Assembly (NCBI RefSeq): GCF_017833525.1
Contig: NZ_JAFICD010000001.1
Coordinates: 2,764,647 to 2,828,646 of the forward strand
Direction of reading: 5' to 3'
Length of the DNA: 64,000 bases
DNA from: Duganella sp. 1411
GTDB taxonomy: Bacteria; Pseudomonadota; Gammaproteobacteria; Burkholderiales; Burkholderiaceae_D
The translations under genes were made by a program, and so were the position numbers. The stretch's first letter is position 1, and each line of letters opens with the position of its first letter. This document shows, one piece after another, positions 16,901 to 25,479 of this stretch. The notes under the pieces were generated by a model. The model saw only the letters and a list, made by a program, of their open reading frames with translations. It was not told the DNA's origin and did not search any database.

Positions 16901-18170
16901 TGCCGGGCACCGTCAGCGAGGTTTCGGCGACGTTGGTGGCCAGCACGATGCGGCGCGCGTTGGTCAGCTTGAACACGCGCTCCTGCTCCTCGGCCGACAG
17001 GCGGGCGAACAGCGGCAGGATCTCCACGTGCGGCGGATGGTGCTTGCGCAGCGCCTCGGCGGCGTCGCGGATCTCGCGCTCGCCGGGCAGGAACACCAGC
17101 ACGTCGCCCGAGCCCAGGCGGCTCAGTTCATCGACGCCGTCGATCACCGCGTCCATCAGGTCGCGCTTTTCGCGGGCGGCGGCGGTGCGCTGGCCCTTGC
17201 CCTCGGCGTTGGCGATGGCCGCCGCGTTGCCCACCCGCTGGACGTCGCTCTCGATCGGCCGGTAGCGCACCTCCACTTTATACAGGCGGCCGGAGACCTC
17301 GATCACCGGCGCCGGTTTCTCCGGCGTGCCGAAGTGGCGCGAAAAGCGCTCGGCGTCGATGGTGGCCGAGGTGATGATCACCTTCAGGTCCGGGCGGCGC
17401 GGTAGCAGCTGTTTCAGGTAGCCGAGCAGGAAGTCGATGTTCAGGCTGCGCTCGTGGGCCTCGTCGATGATGATGGTGTCGTAGGTCTTGAGCAGCGGGT
17501 CGGTCTGGGTCTCGGCCAGCAGGATACCGTCGGTCATCAGCTTGACCGAGGCGCCCTTCATCAGGGTGTCGGCGAAGCGCACCTTGAAGCCGACCGTCTC
17601 GCCCAGCGGCGTGCCCAGCTCCTGGGCGATGCGCTTGGCGGTGGACGAGGCGGCGATGCGGCGCGGCTGCGTGTGGCCGATCAGGCCCTTTTGGCCGCGT
17701 CCCAGCTCCAGGCAGATTTTCGGCAGCTGGGTGGTCTTGCCGGAGCCGGTTTCGCCCGAGACGATGATCACCTGGTGCTTTTGCAGCGCCTCGGCGATCT
17801 CGTGGCGGCGGCCGGAGACCGGCAGGTCCTCGGGGAAGGTAATCGGCGGCAGCGGGTTGCGGAACGCCCGCTCGGCCTCGCGCGCGGCCTGCTCCTCGGG
17901 TGTCAGACGCGGCTTGGGCTCGCGGCGCGGCTGGGCGCGCGAACCGCCCTCGCCGTCCGGGCGCGGCGCGCGGGCCTGCTGCGGACGCCCGCCCTGCCCC
18001 GGCTGGGTGCTCTGGCGAGCCTCTCCCTGCGGACGTGGCTGGCCCTGCCCCTGCCGGCCGCCGGGCGCTGGCGGCGTGCGGGACGGGGCGTTTTGCGGGC
18101 TGCGGGGCTTGCCAGAGGGGCTGGACGGGCGGTTGGCGGCGGTTTTCGGTTTATTGCTGGCTTCTGACAT
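13929..18170 (-). CDS. hrpA: ATP-dependent RNA helicase HrpA (DEAH box)
   Basis: 1413 residues. The helicase core shows Walker A GETGSGKTTQLPK, the DEAH box (IIIDEAHERSLN), motif III SAT and motif VI QRAGRCGR. They are followed by the helicase-associated, OB-fold and long HrpA-specific C-terminal domains. E. coli HrpA is about 1300 residues; the excess here is an N-terminal low-complexity leader of about 95 residues rich in Pro, Gln, Arg and Gly. HrpA rescues stalled ribosomes and processes mRNA. It is divergent from argA across only about 50 bp. Confidence 0.95.
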   Translation of the reverse strand: MSEASNKPKTAANRPSSPSGKPRSPQNAPSRTPPAPGGRQGQGQPRPQGEARQSTQPGQGGRPQQARAPRPDGEGGSRAQPRREPKPRLTPEEQAAREAERAFRNPLPPITFPEDLPVSGRRHEIAEALQKHQVIIVSGETGSGKTTQLPKICLELGRGQKGLIGHTQPRRIAASSTAKRIAQELGTPLGETVGFKVRFADTLMKGASVKLMTDGILLAETQTDPLLKTYDTIIIDEAHERSLNIDFLLGYLKQLLPRRPDLKVIITSATIDAERFSRHFGTPEKPAPVIEVSGRLYKVEVRYRPIESDVQRVGNAAAIANAEGKGQRTAAAREKRDLMDAVIDGVDELSRLGSGDVLVFLPGEREIRDAAEALRKHHPPHVEILPLFARLSAEEQERVFKLTNARRIVLATNVAETSLTVPGIRYVVDAGLARVKRYSYRNKVEQLQIEPIAQSAANQRAGRCGRVADGVCIRLYEEQDFLQRPKFTEPEILRSSLAAVILRMKSLHLTDVETFPFIEPPLARAIADGYQLLQELGAVDEYNQLTPLGNKLAKLPLDPRVGRMILAALDNVCLNEVLIIASALSVQDPRDRPMEHQQAADEAHKKFADERSEFLSYIKIWQWFENAIEHKKTNRQLMDNCRTNFLSQLRLREWRDVHSQLLTIVKEQGWRVNETPATYENLHLALLTGLLGNIGFKSEDEPGAGYLGARGIKFNIWPGSSLLKKPGKWIMAAELVDTTRLYARCVARIEPEWLEKVGGHLLKKSWGEPRWEKRTAQVSASERATLYGLVVYSQRRINYALHNPAEAREIFIRDALVGGDYDTRAPFFAHNHKLIKEIENLEHKSRRLDVLVDDELIAAFYDKLIPADVVNGAGFEKWHKDATAAEPKLLYLNRDELMRHEAAGVTTDLFPKTMSVTGLEMALTYHFEPGSVRDGVTMAVPLFALNQLPRERCEWLVPGMLKEKVHLLLKSLPQKLRRHCVPLPDYAAKFCERVHEAGTFGRGDLIDAIIADIRSQITISVLSTDFKPETLPAHHFMNFKVIDEHGRQLEMGRNLATLQAEFGAQARESFQKMAETSGTQGVTLRALGTGGAAPSASAAPSRSAGGNAGAVSASGKGGAPKEAASATSGITLTGLTSWTFGELPELLEIVQGKLTLIGFPALVDKGTHCDLEVFDDPTVAARTHRIGLRRLFALQMKDQIKFIEKGIPGLQQMGMQFMSMGTQEELREQIINKALDIACLQDPLPVDAAGFAKRKDEGKSRLVLLVNEIARLLSQVLTEFHGLPKRLQGLPAAAAADMQSQLQALVNKRFLSDNDYSQLAHFPRYLKAINVRIEKLRGDPARDAKLMAEWQTAAAPYQRVNKDKSAGKNTDPKMVEFRWMLEELRVSLFAQELRTPMPVSAKRLQKVWESMLR

Positions 18171-18224
18171 TGTTTTTTACAAGATTGGAGCGCGGAACTC
18201 GCGCACCGAATTATAATGCGGCTA

Positions 18225-19535
18225 ATGGAAAACCCTACCCAATTCGTCCAATGGCTGCGTTCCGTCGCGCCGTACATCCACGCCTTCCGCGGCAAGACCT
18301 TCGTCGTCGCCTTCCCCGGTGAACTGGTCAGCGCCGGCGCGCTGCAGGTGCTGGCCCACGACCTGTCGCTGCTGCACGCGCTCGACATCAACGTCACCGT
18401 CGTCTACGGCTCGCGCCCGCAGGTGGCCGAGCAACTGGCGCTGCGCAACGTCGAGGGCCGCTTCCACAACGGCGTGCGCATCACCGACACGGCCGCCATG
18501 GAGTGCGCAAAGGAGGCCGCCGGCGAGCTGCGCCTCGACATCGAGGCCGCCTTCAGCCAGGGCTTGCCCAACACGCCGATGTCGAACGCGGCGATCCGTA
18601 TCATTTCCGGCAACTTCATCACGGCCCGCCCGCTCGGCGTCATCGACGGCGTCGACCTCGAGCTGACCGGCGTCACCCGCAAGGTCGACGCCGAGACGAT
18701 CCACTCGATCCTCGGCTCCGACGGCCTGGTGCTGCTGTCGCCGCTGGGCTTCTCGCCCACCGGCGAGGCGTTCAACCTGACGATGGAGGATGTCGCCTGC
18801 AGCGCCGCCATCGCGCTGCACGCCGACAAGCTGGTGTTCATCACCGAGACCGACATGATGGTCGACGCCGCCGGCGTCGAGATCCGCGAGCTGTCGTCGC
18901 ACCAGGCCGAGGCCGTGCTGCAAGCCGGCTTCCTGCCCGACGCCACCGCGTTCTACCTGAAACACTGCGTCAAGGCCTGCGACAACGGCGTCGAACGCTC
19001 GCACATCGTGCCGTTCGCGATGGACGGCTCGGCGCTGCTCGAGCTGTTCACCCACGACGGCGTGGGCACCATGATCTCGCACGAGAACCTCGAATCGCTG
19101 CGCAAGGCCACCATCGAGGACGTCGGCGGCATCATCAAGCTGATCGAGCCGCTCGAGGCAGACGGCACGCTGGTCAAGCGCGGGCGCGAGCTGATCGAGC
19201 GCGAGATCGACTATTTCTCCGTCATCGAGCACGACGGCGTGATCTTCGGCTGCGCCGCGCTGTATCCGTTCCCGGAGCAGAAAATGGCCGAAATGGCATG
19301 CCTGACCGTCAACCCCGAGGTGCAGGCCCAGGGCGACGGCGAGCGCATTTTGAAGCACATGGAGAACCGCGCGCGCGCCATCGGCGTGACCAAGCTGTTC
19401 GTGCTGACCACGCGCACGTCGCACTGGTTCCAGAAGCGCGGCTTCGTGCCGACCACGGTCGACGCGCTGCCCAAGGACCGCCAGCGCATGTATAACTGGC
19501 AGCGCAAATCCCAGGTCCTGATTAAATCTTTATAA
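18225..19535 (+). CDS. argA: Amino-acid N-acetyltransferase (N-acetylglutamate synthase)
   Basis: About 436 residues: an N-terminal amino-acid-kinase-like domain (FRGKTFVVAFPGELVSAGA, VYGSRPQVAEQL) and a C-terminal GNAT domain (MACLTVNPEVQAQGDGERI). This is the classical ArgA architecture. It catalyses the first step of arginine synthesis, acetyl-CoA plus glutamate to N-acetylglutamate. ATGs at 18216 and 18225 are both in frame. 18225 was chosen because TATAAT at 18212-18217 overlaps the first ATG and could be the promoter -10 element. YggX follows 33 bp downstream, an arrangement I recall as common in betaproteobacteria. Confidence 0.94.
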   Translation: MENPTQFVQWLRSVAPYIHAFRGKTFVVAFPGELVSAGALQVLAHDLSLLHALDINVTVVYGSRPQVAEQLALRNVEGRFHNGVRITDTAAMECAKEAAGELRLDIEAAFSQGLPNTPMSNAAIRIISGNFITARPLGVIDGVDLELTGVTRKVDAETIHSILGSDGLVLLSPLGFSPTGEAFNLTMEDVACSAAIALHADKLVFITETDMMVDAAGVEIRELSSHQAEAVLQAGFLPDATAFYLKHCVKACDNGVERSHIVPFAMDGSALLELFTHDGVGTMISHENLESLRKATIEDVGGIIKLIEPLEADGTLVKRGRELIEREIDYFSVIEHDGVIFGCAALYPFPEQKMAEMACLTVNPEVQAQGDGERILKHMENRARAIGVTKLFVLTTRTSHWFQKRGFVPTTVDALPKDRQRMYNWQRKSQVLIKSL

Positions 19536-19568
19536 TCACCGTTTTATCGACAGTTTTAGGAGCAACAG

Positions 19569-19841
19569 ATGGCCCGCACCGTGCAATGCGTCAAACTCAA
19601 CAAAGAAGCCGAAGGACTGGACTTCCCGCCGTATCCGGGCGAGCTGGGTAAGAAGATTTATGAGTCGGTGTCGAAGGAGGCGTGGGCCGCGTGGCTCAAG
19701 CACCAGACCATGCTGGTCAACGAGAACCGCCTGAACCTGGCCGACCAGCGCGCGCGCAAGTATCTGGCGCAGCAGATGGAAAAGCACTTCTTCGGCGACG
19801 GCGCCGACGCCGCCATGGGTTACGTGCCGCCGACCGAGTAA
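19569..19841 (+). CDS. yggX: Probable Fe(2+)-trafficking protein YggX
   Basis: 90 residues. It starts [19 protein letters not shown] and continues [20 protein letters not shown], the diagnostic YggX sequence with the conserved N-terminal cysteine. YggX protects iron-sulfur clusters against oxidative damage. AGGAG lies six bases before the ATG. It follows argA on the same strand and is convergent with rpiA; the Family B hairpin between them probably ends both transcripts. Confidence 0.96.
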   Translation: MARTVQCVKLNKEAEGLDFPPYPGELGKKIYESVSKEAWAAWLKHQTMLVNENRLNLADQRARKYLAQQMEKHFFGDGADAAMGYVPPTE

Positions 19842-19887
19842 GCGTCAGCCCCCCAGATGCACCGTGGCCCGCGGCGGCCGCGGGTGT

Positions 19888-19930
19888 GGGGTCGTACCCC
19901 CCGGGGGACTCGGCGTCCCCGTACGACCCC
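19888..19930. repeat. Family B GC palindrome, copy 3
   Basis: GGGGTCGTACCCC at the left and GTACGACCCC at the right enclose an inner GGGGGAC / GTCCCC hairpin. It lies between the convergent yggX and rpiA stops, the position expected of a bidirectional terminator. Confidence 0.85.
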
Positions 19931-19951
19931 GGTTTGGCCGGGGGTTTGTCT

Positions 19952-20629
19952 TTAAAACGTCAGCGTCTTCACGCCTTCCGCCGTGCCCAGCAGGCACACA
20001 TCGGCGCCGCGCGCGGCAAACAAGCCCACCGCGATCACGCCCACGATCTGGTTGATCTTGGCCTCCAGCGCCACCGGATCGGTGATCGACAAGCCGGCCA
20101 CATCAATCAACATGCCGCCGTTATCGGTGATGAACGCCTCGTCCGTGCCCGGCTTGAGGCGCAGCTTCGGCTGGCCGCCCAGCTTGGCCAGCTCGCGCGT
20201 GACGGCCGCGCGCGCCATCGGCAGCACCTCCACCGGCAGCGGGAACTTGCCCATCACGTCGACCAGCTTGGAGCCGTCGGCGATGCACACAAACCGTTTC
20301 GACACCGACGCCACGATCTTCTCGCGCGTGAGCGCCGCGCCGCCGCCCTTGATCATGGCGCCGGCCTGGGTGATCTCGTCGGCGCCGTCGATGTAGACGG
20401 CGATCTCGGCCACGTCGTTCAGGTCGAACACGGCGATGCCGTGGCCGCGCAGGCGGGCCGCGGTGGCCTCCGACGACGCCACCGCGCCCTGGATGCTGTC
20501 CTTGATCTTGGCCAGTTCATCGATGAAGAAATTGGCGGTCGAGCCGGTGCCGACGCCGATGATCTCGTTCTTCACCACGTAATCGATGGCGGCGCGCGCC
20601 ACCGCTTGCTTCAGTTCGTCTTGGGTCAT
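19952..20629 (-). CDS. rpiA: Ribose-5-phosphate isomerase A
   Basis: 225 residues, full length for the family. Recognisable active-site blocks are [15 protein letters not shown] (phosphate loop), YIDGADEI and [12 protein letters not shown], with the catalytic Glu in the last. It interconverts ribose-5-phosphate and ribulose-5-phosphate in the non-oxidative pentose phosphate pathway. Transaldolase of the same pathway lies about 19 kb away. It is divergent from the receiver/CheC operon. Confidence 0.96.
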   Translation of the reverse strand: MTQDELKQAVARAAIDYVVKNEIIGVGTGSTANFFIDELAKIKDSIQGAVASSEATAARLRGHGIAVFDLNDVAEIAVYIDGADEITQAGAMIKGGGAALTREKIVASVSKRFVCIADGSKLVDVMGKFPLPVEVLPMARAAVTRELAKLGGQPKLRLKPGTDEAFITDNGGMLIDVAGLSITDPVALEAKINQIVGVIAVGLFAARGADVCLLGTAEGVKTLTF

Positions 20630-20847
20630 GATGTTGCCGTTTCTATCAAAAGGACCGCCATTTTAACGGATCGCCCCCGGACGACGGCGAATTCCGCTAA
20701 AAATTGCGTAGAGACAACATCGATCGCGCCGCGGTGTCGCACACTTGCACAAGCGCGGCCGGCACGCCACGAAGCGCGCCAGCGGCGCCGCCGATTGTGC
20801 GAGAATGAAGCCAGCAGATCCCATCCAACGTCCGTCCGGGGAGTTTC

Positions 20848-21225
20848 ATGCCGCAAGCCAAAACCGTGTTGATCGTCGACGATAGCCGCGTCTCGCGCCT
20901 GATGGCGCGCCAATACATCATCAGCCTGCACGCCGACTGGATCGTCGAGGAGGCCGGCACCGGCGAGGAATCGCTGGTCAAGTCGCGCCACGTGCGGCCC
21001 GACCTGATCCTGATGGACGTCAACATGCCCGGCATGGGCGGCATCGCCGCCGCCGAGCAGCTGCGGCGCGAATTCCCCGACTTGCCGATCTCGCTGCTGA
21101 CGGCCAACGTGCAGTCGGCCACGCGCGAGAAGGCCGAGGCGCTGGGCATCGGCTTCGTCGAAAAACCGATCACCGAGGCGCGCATCGCCCGCCTGCTCTC
21201 GCCGCTCGAGGCGCCGCGCCCATGA
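20848..21225 (+). CDS. Single-domain response regulator (CheY-like)
   Basis: 125 residues, a receiver domain only. VLIVDDSRVSRLMARQ carries the acidic pair, LILMDVNMPGMGG the phospho-acceptor Asp, and GFVEKPI the conserved Lys. There is no output domain, so it acts by protein contact. GGGGAG precedes the ATG. Its last four bases overlap the start of the next gene (ATGA), a translational coupling to a CheC-type phosphatase that probably dephosphorylates it. Confidence 0.94.
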   Translation: MPQAKTVLIVDDSRVSRLMARQYIISLHADWIVEEAGTGEESLVKSRHVRPDLILMDVNMPGMGGIAAAEQLRREFPDLPISLLTANVQSATREKAEALGIGFVEKPITEARIARLLSPLEAPRP

Positions 21226-21848
21226 TCGAGCTCACCGAACTGGAAAACGACGCCCTGATCGAGATCTTCAACATCGGCGTCGGCCAGGCGGCCGCCTCGA
21301 TGAGCGCCATCGTCAACGAACCGGTGCGCATGTCGGTGCCGTCGATCACCTTCATCAACCGCGCCGACGCCGCCCGCCTGCTGGGCCACCGGGTGGCCGA
21401 ACCGGAGCGCATCTGCGGCGTGAGCCAGCATTACCAGGGCGCCTTCGAGACCGAGGCGATCCTGATGTTCCCGGAGGATAAAAGCCTCGAGATCGTGCGC
21501 CTGATGGTCGGCGAGAGCGTGCCGCTGGCCGAGTTGACCGACATGGAGCAGGAGGCCCTGTGCGAGATCGGCAACATCATCCTCAACTCGTGCGTCGGCA
21601 CGCTGGCCAACATCTTCCAGCGCGAGCTGCACGGTTCGCTGCCCGAATACCACGTGGGCACCAGCGACCAGATCCTGACCGCCTCCGGCAGCGAGCCCGA
21701 GGCCGTGGTGCTGATGCTGCACATCGACTTCGTGCTCGAGAAGCACCAGATCCAGGGCTATGTCGCCTTCGTGCTCGACCTGTCGGCGCTGCACGACCTC
21801 AAGGCGCAGATCAACCAGTACATCGCGCGCGCGATGGGCCAGGCGTGA
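21222..21848 (+). CDS. CheC-type receiver phosphatase
   Basis: 208 residues with two copies of the CheC active-site helix. The first is LENDALIEIFNIGVGQAAAS and the second is MEQEALCEIGNIILNSCVG; both keep the E-x-x-N pair that positions water for Asp-phosphate hydrolysis. CheC/CheX/FliY phosphatases act on CheY-P. It overlaps the receiver gene by 4 bp and is followed 13 bp later by a diguanylate cyclase, suggesting a three-protein switch from phosphorylation to c-di-GMP. Confidence 0.9.
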   Translation: MIELTELENDALIEIFNIGVGQAAASMSAIVNEPVRMSVPSITFINRADAARLLGHRVAEPERICGVSQHYQGAFETEAILMFPEDKSLEIVRLMVGESVPLAELTDMEQEALCEIGNIILNSCVGTLANIFQRELHGSLPEYHVGTSDQILTASGSEPEAVVLMLHIDFVLEKHQIQGYVAFVLDLSALHDLKAQINQYIARAMGQA

Positions 21849-21861
21849 CCCCGTGAACGCC

Positions 21862-22842
21862 ATGGACAGCAAGCTGCCCGATGGAGTCGACCGGCACCGG
21901 CTCAACCTGCTGCGCGCGGTGCTCGGCGCGGTCAACCTGGGCGCCGTCGTGCTCGACGCCGACGGCCGCGTGGTGCTGTGGAACGCGTGGATGGGCAGGT
22001 ATTCGGGCCTGGCGCCGGAGCGCGTGGTCGGCGCCGACTTCTTCGCCGCCTGCCCCGAGCTGCGCGGCGGCCGGGTCGACGCCGCCATCGGGCAGGCGCT
22101 GCGCGACAACTTCTCGTCGGTGCTGTCGCAAAGCCTGAACAAGGCGCCGTTCGCGCTGCACGCCAACGCGGCGGCGGCCGCGCGCGGCGAGCGGCTGCAA
22201 CAGGCGGTGGAGGTGACGCCGATCGCCGTCGACGGCGCGGCGCGCCACTGCCTGATCCAGATCAGCGACGTCAGCGTCGCCGTCGGGCGCGAGAAGCTGC
22301 TGCGCGAGCAAGCCATGGTGCTGCGCTCGCAAACCTTCGCCGACGGCCTGACCGGCATCGCCAACCGCCGCCATTTCGACGTCGCGCTGGAAAAGGAACA
22401 CCGCCGCGCCAAGCGGGCCGGCACCGCGCTGTCGCTGCTGATGATCGACATCGACCATTTCAAGGCCTACAACGACCACTACGGCCACCAGAAGGGCGAC
22501 CAGTGCCTGATCGCGGTGGCCGCCGGGCTGGCCGGCATGCTCAAGCGCCCGTGCGACCTGATGGCGCGCTACGGCGGCGAGGAGTTCGCCGTCATCCTGC
22601 CGGAGCTCGACATCGGCCAGGCCGGCCGGATCGCGGAGACCTTGCGCGCGCGCGTGCGGGAGCTGGCCATTCCGCACGAGCGCAGCGGCGGCGCCGAGCC
22701 CTACGTCACGGTCAGCATCGGCGTCACGTCGCAGCGGGTGGAAGCGCCGGCCGACGCCGCGGCACTGATCGGCGCGGCCGACCGCGCGCTCTACCAGGCC
22801 AAGCACCAGGGCCGCAACCGCAGCGCCGCGCAAGAGCCATAA
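21862..22842 (+). CDS. Diguanylate cyclase with PAS-like sensor domain
   Basis: About 326 residues. An N-terminal PAS-like domain (NLGAVVLDADGRVVLWNAWM, then the turn GLAPERVVGADFF) precedes a GGDEF domain with an intact RYGGEEFAVILPE site. An RxxD inhibitory site (RPCD) lies five residues upstream. A GTG at 21853 is an alternative start. It is the last gene of the receiver-CheC-cyclase operon and most likely reports the state of that pathway as c-di-GMP. The Family A repeat follows directly. Confidence 0.93.
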   Translation: MDSKLPDGVDRHRLNLLRAVLGAVNLGAVVLDADGRVVLWNAWMGRYSGLAPERVVGADFFAACPELRGGRVDAAIGQALRDNFSSVLSQSLNKAPFALHANAAAAARGERLQQAVEVTPIAVDGAARHCLIQISDVSVAVGREKLLREQAMVLRSQTFADGLTGIANRRHFDVALEKEHRRAKRAGTALSLLMIDIDHFKAYNDHYGHQKGDQCLIAVAAGLAGMLKRPCDLMARYGGEEFAVILPELDIGQAGRIAETLRARVRELAIPHERSGGAEPYVTVSIGVTSQRVEAPADAAALIGAADRALYQAKHQGRNRSAAQEP

Positions 22843-22861
22843 GCAAGCGCGCCAAGGATCC

Positions 22862-22970
22862 ACGTAGGGCGGATTAGCGGGCAATGCCCGCCAATCCGCC
22901 CCGGGGGCACATCGATGGCACGGCCTACCTGCCGGTAGGCCTAGAGAGGCGGAACGCCGTAATCCGCCAA
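22862..22970. repeat. Family A palindromic repeat, copy 3 (compound, diverged)
   Basis: CGTAGGGCGGATTAGCGGGC with AATCCGCC forms a first hairpin. After a 50-base middle containing CCTACCTGCCGGTAGG, a second half-element GGCGGAACGCC then GTAATCCGCC follows. The whole 143-bp gap to the AraC gene consists of this element. Confidence 0.75.
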
Positions 22971-22985
22971 GCGCCGCCAACAGCA

Positions 22986-23834
22986 TCACATCCAAATACG
23001 ATAAATCCAATACCGCTCATCGCCCGACGCCAGCGCGCGCGCCAGCTCCACCGGCGTATGACCGGTAACCTCGCGCGCCTCGCGGCAGAAATGCGCCTGG
23101 TCCGAATAACCGCCGCGCGCGGCCACGTCCGACCACACCACGGTGCCGGCCAAATAAGCGTCGCGCGCATCGAAAAACGACTGCTCCGCGCGCTGACGGC
23201 GCAGCAGCACGCGCAGCGGCTGGCCGGCGCGCGCCTTGATGCGCCGCTCGATGGTGCGCGCGCCGCGCGCCAGCGTGCTACCGGCGGCCTGCCAGGCCAG
23301 ATGGCGCACCCAATCGCGCGCCATATCGGCCACGCCGGCCGGCCGCGTGGCCTGCCACAGCGGTTGCAAGAACGCCTCCAGCACCGCCAGGCGCGCCTCG
23401 TCGTCGGCGGCGGCCAGCACCGCGTCGGCCAGTTCGGCCCAGCGCGGGCCGAGCGCCTGCTCCACCGAGGCGTAGCGGTCGACCCAGGCGGCGACGTCGA
23501 TCGCGCTGAGCGCGTGCAGCGCCTGCGGATAGAACAAGACCATGAACAACCGTACCGGGCCGGGGTTATAGGTCAGCATGGGCCGCGTTTGCGGACCGCA
23601 AAACACCGCGCGGGTCGGCTCTATGACCGGCTCCGCCGGCACCACCAGCTCTGCCTCGCCTTCGATATAAAAACTGATGGAGCACAGCGGCGTGGCGGGA
23701 AAATGGTTGAAACGGTCGTCGGCGTCCGCCAGCGGTGCCTCCACCGTGCTGCGAGTGACATAGGCGCGCACGCACGAGGCCAGCGCGAGCGGCGGCGCGA
23801 TCAGGCGGGTCGGAGCGGGGACGGTGTTGGACAT
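22986..23834 (-). CDS. AraC-family transcriptional regulator
   Basis: 282 residues. The C-terminal third contains the two-helix-turn-helix AraC domain: RRIKARAGQPLRVLLRRQR, then WSDVAARGGYSDQAHFCREA and EVTGHTPVELARAL. The N-terminal 150 residues are an effector or dimerisation domain of unknown ligand (ATPLCSISFYIEGEAELVV). It is transcribed away from the cytochrome P450 gene with about 118 bp between the starts, so it may control that gene; this is inferred only from position. Confidence 0.92.
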   Translation of the reverse strand: MSNTVPAPTRLIAPPLALASCVRAYVTRSTVEAPLADADDRFNHFPATPLCSISFYIEGEAELVVPAEPVIEPTRAVFCGPQTRPMLTYNPGPVRLFMVLFYPQALHALSAIDVAAWVDRYASVEQALGPRWAELADAVLAAADDEARLAVLEAFLQPLWQATRPAGVADMARDWVRHLAWQAAGSTLARGARTIERRIKARAGQPLRVLLRRQRAEQSFFDARDAYLAGTVVWSDVAARGGYSDQAHFCREAREVTGHTPVELARALASGDERYWIYRIWM

Positions 23835-23952
23835 CGCCCAAGTTTATACTCAAAGCGCGGCGGCCGCGCGGCGATGTCGCAAACGTTCAATACGCGGCCG
23901 CGGCGCCGGGGCATAGTGGGGTATCGTTAGTGTGCGAAGATCGGAGAACGCC

Positions 23953-25383
23953 ATGATGGAGAATACCTTGCAACTTGCCACGCGCGGGATCGACGAGCTG
24001 CCCGGCCCGGCCCCATGGCCGCTGCTCGGCAACCTGCCGCAGGTCAGGCCGCTGCGCATCCACCAGGATGTCGAAGCCTGGAGCCGCCAATACGGCCCGC
24101 TGTTCAAGATCCGCTTCGGCCGCACCGACATCGTGGTGCTGGCCAGCCATGAGCTGGTCGGCGCGGCGCTGCGCGACCGCCCCGAGGGCTTTCGCCGGCC
24201 CGCGATCACCAGCGACGTGGGCGAGGAGATGGGCGGGCGTCCCGGCGTGTTCGTGGCCGAGGGCGCGGCCTGGCGCGAGCAGCGCCGCATGGTGATGGCG
24301 GCGCTGTCGCCGCACGCGGTCAAGGCCTACTTCCCGGCGCTGGTGGGGGTGACCTTGCGCCTGCGCGAACACTGGCGGCGCGCCGCCGCCGGCGGCCACG
24401 CGATCGACCTGACCGAAGACCTGAAACGCTTCAGCGTCGACGTGATCGCCGGGCTGGCGTTCGGCACCGACGTCAACACCATCGACGGCGGCGAGGACGT
24501 CATCCAGCGCCACTTGGACATCATCCTGCCGGCGGTGGCGCGCCGCACGATCGCGTTGTTCCCGTACTGGCGCTACGTGCGCCTGCCGCAAGACCGGCGG
24601 CTCGACGCCAGCGTGGCCGCGCTCAACGGCTCGATCGACGCGCTCATCGCGTCGGCGCGCGCGCGGCTGGCCGCCGAGCCGGCGCGGCGCGAGCGTCCCG
24701 CCCATTTGCTCGAGGCGATGATCTGCGCGGCCGACCAGGACGGCAACGGCATCGACGACCGCATCATCGCCGGCAACGTCATGACGATGCTGCTGGCCGG
24801 CGAGGACACCACCAGCCACACGCTGGCGTGGATGCTGCACCTGCTGTGGCAAAACCCGGAAGCGCTGCGCAAGGCGCGCGACGAGGTGGCGCGGGTGGCG
24901 CCCGACCCGGCGGCGTTCACGATCGGGCAGATGGACGGCCTCGATTACCTGGACGCCTGCGCGCAGGAGGCGATGCGGCTCAAGCCGGTGGCGCCGTTCA
25001 TACCGCTGGAAGCCTTGCGCGACAGCGTGATCGGCGACGTGCGCATCCCCAAGGGCGGCTTGGTCTGGTGCGTGATGCGCAACGACAGCGTCGACGAGGC
25101 GCACGTGGCGCGCGCCGGCGACTTCGAGCCGGAACGCTGGCTGCGCGGCGGCGACGGCGCGGTCGGCAAGCACCTGTCGATGCCGTTCGGCGCCGGCGTG
25201 CGCACCTGCCCGGGGCGCTATCTGGCGCTGCTGGAGATCAAACTGGCCAGCGCCATGCTGCTGAGCAGCTTCGACCTGCTGTCGATCGACACCGCCGACG
25301 GCGCGGAACCGCAGGAGTTGATGGGGTTTACCATGTCGCCGGTGGGATTACGCATGCGGCTCGGGCGGATCAATACACTCTAA
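23953..25383 (+). CDS. Cytochrome P450 monooxygenase
   Basis: 476 residues. The I-helix oxygen-activation motif is LAGEDTTSHTLAW, the K-helix ExxR is in QEAMRLKP, and the heme loop FGAGVRTCPGRYLA places the thiolate Cys at residue 419. The opening LPGPAPWPLLGNLPQV resembles long-chain-type and CYP102/CYP4-like P450s, not the usual shorter soluble bacterial class. There is no ferredoxin or reductase gene beside it, so electron partners must come from elsewhere. The start has GGAG six bases upstream. Substrate unknown. Confidence 0.95.
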   Translation: MMENTLQLATRGIDELPGPAPWPLLGNLPQVRPLRIHQDVEAWSRQYGPLFKIRFGRTDIVVLASHELVGAALRDRPEGFRRPAITSDVGEEMGGRPGVFVAEGAAWREQRRMVMAALSPHAVKAYFPALVGVTLRLREHWRRAAAGGHAIDLTEDLKRFSVDVIAGLAFGTDVNTIDGGEDVIQRHLDIILPAVARRTIALFPYWRYVRLPQDRRLDASVAALNGSIDALIASARARLAAEPARRERPAHLLEAMICAADQDGNGIDDRIIAGNVMTMLLAGEDTTSHTLAWMLHLLWQNPEALRKARDEVARVAPDPAAFTIGQMDGLDYLDACAQEAMRLKPVAPFIPLEALRDSVIGDVRIPKGGLVWCVMRNDSVDEAHVARAGDFEPERWLRGGDGAVGKHLSMPFGAGVRTCPGRYLALLEIKLASAMLLSSFDLLSIDTADGAEPQELMGFTMSPVGLRMRLGRINTL

Positions 25384-25443
25384 CCATCTTCAACATACCA
25401 TTCCATGACTAACCAAAGCGCATGGAGGTACAGATGGGAAATT

Positions 25444-25473
25444 TTGCGGATCACGTTTTTTTGCGCGTAGAAT
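25444..25473 (+). promoter_or_regulatory. Possible promoter of the toxin-antitoxin pair
   Basis: TTGCGG and TAGAAT are 18 bp apart, and the ATG of the next gene follows the -10 by only six bases. If used, this promoter gives a leaderless or nearly leaderless toxin mRNA, in line with the absence of a ribosome-binding site before that ATG. Called by eye. Confidence 0.4.
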
Positions 25474-25479
25474 CGTCCT

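Noticed and set aside
13956..17405. 1149-codon frame opposite hrpA
   Set aside because: High-GC antisense shadow of the helicase gene, without motifs.
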